Positions 25,212 through 26,172 of a stretch of DNA of 26,172 bases are shown piece after piece (position 1 is the stretch's first letter; every line of letters starts with the position of its first letter). The notes under the pieces were generated by a model. That model saw only the letters and a list, made by a program, of their open reading frames with translations, was not told the DNA's origin and made no database searches. The position numbers and the translations under genes were made by a program. Source of the DNA: Tritrichomonas foetus (Eukaryota > Parabasalia > Tritrichomonadida > Tritrichomonadidae); NCBI GenBank assembly GCA_001839685.1, contig MLAK01001233.1, forward strand, positions 1-26,172, written 5' to 3'.

Positions 25212-25333
25212 TTTATCAAATTTTGAGTGTAAGTAAAATAATTATAAAAAAAATAAAGATACAGTGATTAAGATTACATGACTTTTATCGAATTTGTGTT
25301 TAATCGATGATACCTTCAGATTAAGAAAATACT

Positions 25334-25355
25334 CGAACGTCTATAAGAGCGTTCG
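25334..25355. repeat. Hairpin CGAACG-10 nt-CGTTCG
   Basis: The arms 25334-25339 and 25350-25355 pair perfectly over six bases, mostly G-C, around a ten-base loop. It stands out in a very AT-rich flank. Confidence 0.6.
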
Positions 25356-25791
25356 TTGCAGATTACGACAATATTTTATATAAAAAATCGCAATGATAAA
25401 CTAAAATCATTCAATTGAAAACCTTTACTAAATTTGAAAGAACTTTCCACTCAGAAAAATTTGGGAAATAATTGAAAAAATTAAAAAGTGGAAATTTTGC
25501 AATAATTGAATGTGAATAACTTTTTAGGTGATTTGTTATTCAAAACATAGAGTATAAACACTTTTTTATACAAAAAAGAAAAGTCTAAAATTCAATTCTT
25601 CAATACAATTTGATTAGATGATTTGAATGAAATTATTTATGAAAAATAAATCATTGACCCATCCCCAAATTACAATAAATTTTGATCTTAAAAAGTCACC
25701 TTTGGTTCTTACTATTCTTCATGAGACATAGATTTAATAAACGTGAAAGTATTGTTGAACACTATTCCAGACATTCGGATATAACATTATG

Positions 25792-25813
25792 GTTAGGAAA
25801 TTTATTTCCTAAC
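25792..25813. repeat. Inverted repeat with 10-bp arms
   Basis: GTTAGGAAAT (25792-25801) and ATTTCCTAAC (25804-25813) are perfect inverse copies separated by TT. TTTCCTAA recurs at about 25854-25861. Confidence 0.8.
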
Positions 25814-25902
25814 AAAAATTGCGTTTTAGGATGAATAGTTCTGGTGTTTATGCTTTCCTAATGAAATAGAAACAAATGATGTAATGTTTAAATGATAGAA
25901 TC

Positions 25903-26172
25903 CTATATGATACAATCGTCAGTAGTCATATATAGGTATATCCCCATACGTCCCCCTAATAGACGAATCACGGCATCCACCAGACATTCGAAAATCCCCG
26001 CCTCCAACCACTNCCCAACATCNNNTNCCACAGCCCTNAAAAAATCCCCTCCTCCCACCACTCCCCAACTCCATATTTTTTCGACCCCAATATCTACAAT
26101 AAATCGCTTTTTATATCCTTTATCCATTTTTTCAGCCCATCACTTTTTAACATTTTTACGGCATCACTTTCA
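25903..26172. other. Low-quality C-rich contig end
   Basis: Ns occur between 26013 and 26038 and the composition turns abruptly C-rich on +. A frame on - stays open here only by passing through ambiguous codons and shows no domain. A 50-base offset imperfect duplication (25991-26022 and 26041-26072) sits around the Ns. I regard this as poor read sequence and call no gene. Confidence 0.6.

Larger units (their letters stand above)
24957..25902. other. Right flank without a supported protein gene
   Basis: AT-rich and stop-dense. A TAAA at about 25048 could serve the upstream gene. The stretch holds a 20-base palindrome (25192-25211) and two hairpins (25334-25355 and 25792-25813). It also holds a locally GC-richer patch at about 25290-25365 that might be an RNA gene; see findings. 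Confidence 0.5.

Noticed and set aside
25258..25282. U6 snRNA-like words GATACAG, AGATTA and CATG in the right order
   Set aside because: The invariant ACAGAGA reads ACAGTGA, the spacing is off, and no match to the rest of U6 follows. Probably chance in AT-rich DNA.
25903..26127. Frame on - with Gly/Val-rich peptide at the contig end
   Set aside because: It runs through several ambiguous codons in low-quality duplicated sequence.

Overview
This is an AT-rich window with long intron-free genes, giant coiled-coil coding and low-complexity Asn/Gln tracts. It most resembles a trichomonad (Parabasalia) draft contig, probably Trichomonas vaginalis or a close relative. Supporting signs are a perfect trichomonad initiator (TCATT) 14 bases before one start codon, a TAAA polyadenylation-type signal overlapping the stop codon of another gene, compact intergenic signals, and no recognisable GTAYGT...ACTAACACACAG intron. 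Ns at position 124 and around 26013-26038 suggest low-quality contig ends. The organism call is inference; no rRNA or marker gene is present.

Layout from left to right: a gene-poor left flank (1-948); a CAMK/SNF1-like protein kinase on + (949-2313); convergent to it, a seven-transmembrane protein on - (2552-3844) with an Asn-rich loop; a 0.8 kb spacer holding a 19-bp tandem array; and a 16.3 kb single-exon gene on - (4636-20955) for a 5439-residue coiled-coil protein, which fills over 60% of the window. Upstream of that on - is an RRM plus RS-domain (SR-type) RNA-binding protein (21536-22129). Then come about 2.4 kb without a supported gene, a small + strand gene of unknown function (24516-24956), a gene-poor right flank with palindromes and hairpins, and a poor-quality C-rich end.

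The genes do not form an operon or a pathway I can defend; they look like separately transcribed eukaryotic genes. The giant gene is the outstanding feature. Its central third is built of seven-residue KEEN-type repeats, a middle section carries three FDPF(G/N)EF motifs in Gln/Asn-rich linkers, and its C-terminal half contains two pairs of about 370-bp blocks that are identical at DNA level although the surrounding repeats have diverged. This points to recent duplication, gene conversion or an assembly effect. I found no defence system, CRISPR array or transposase.
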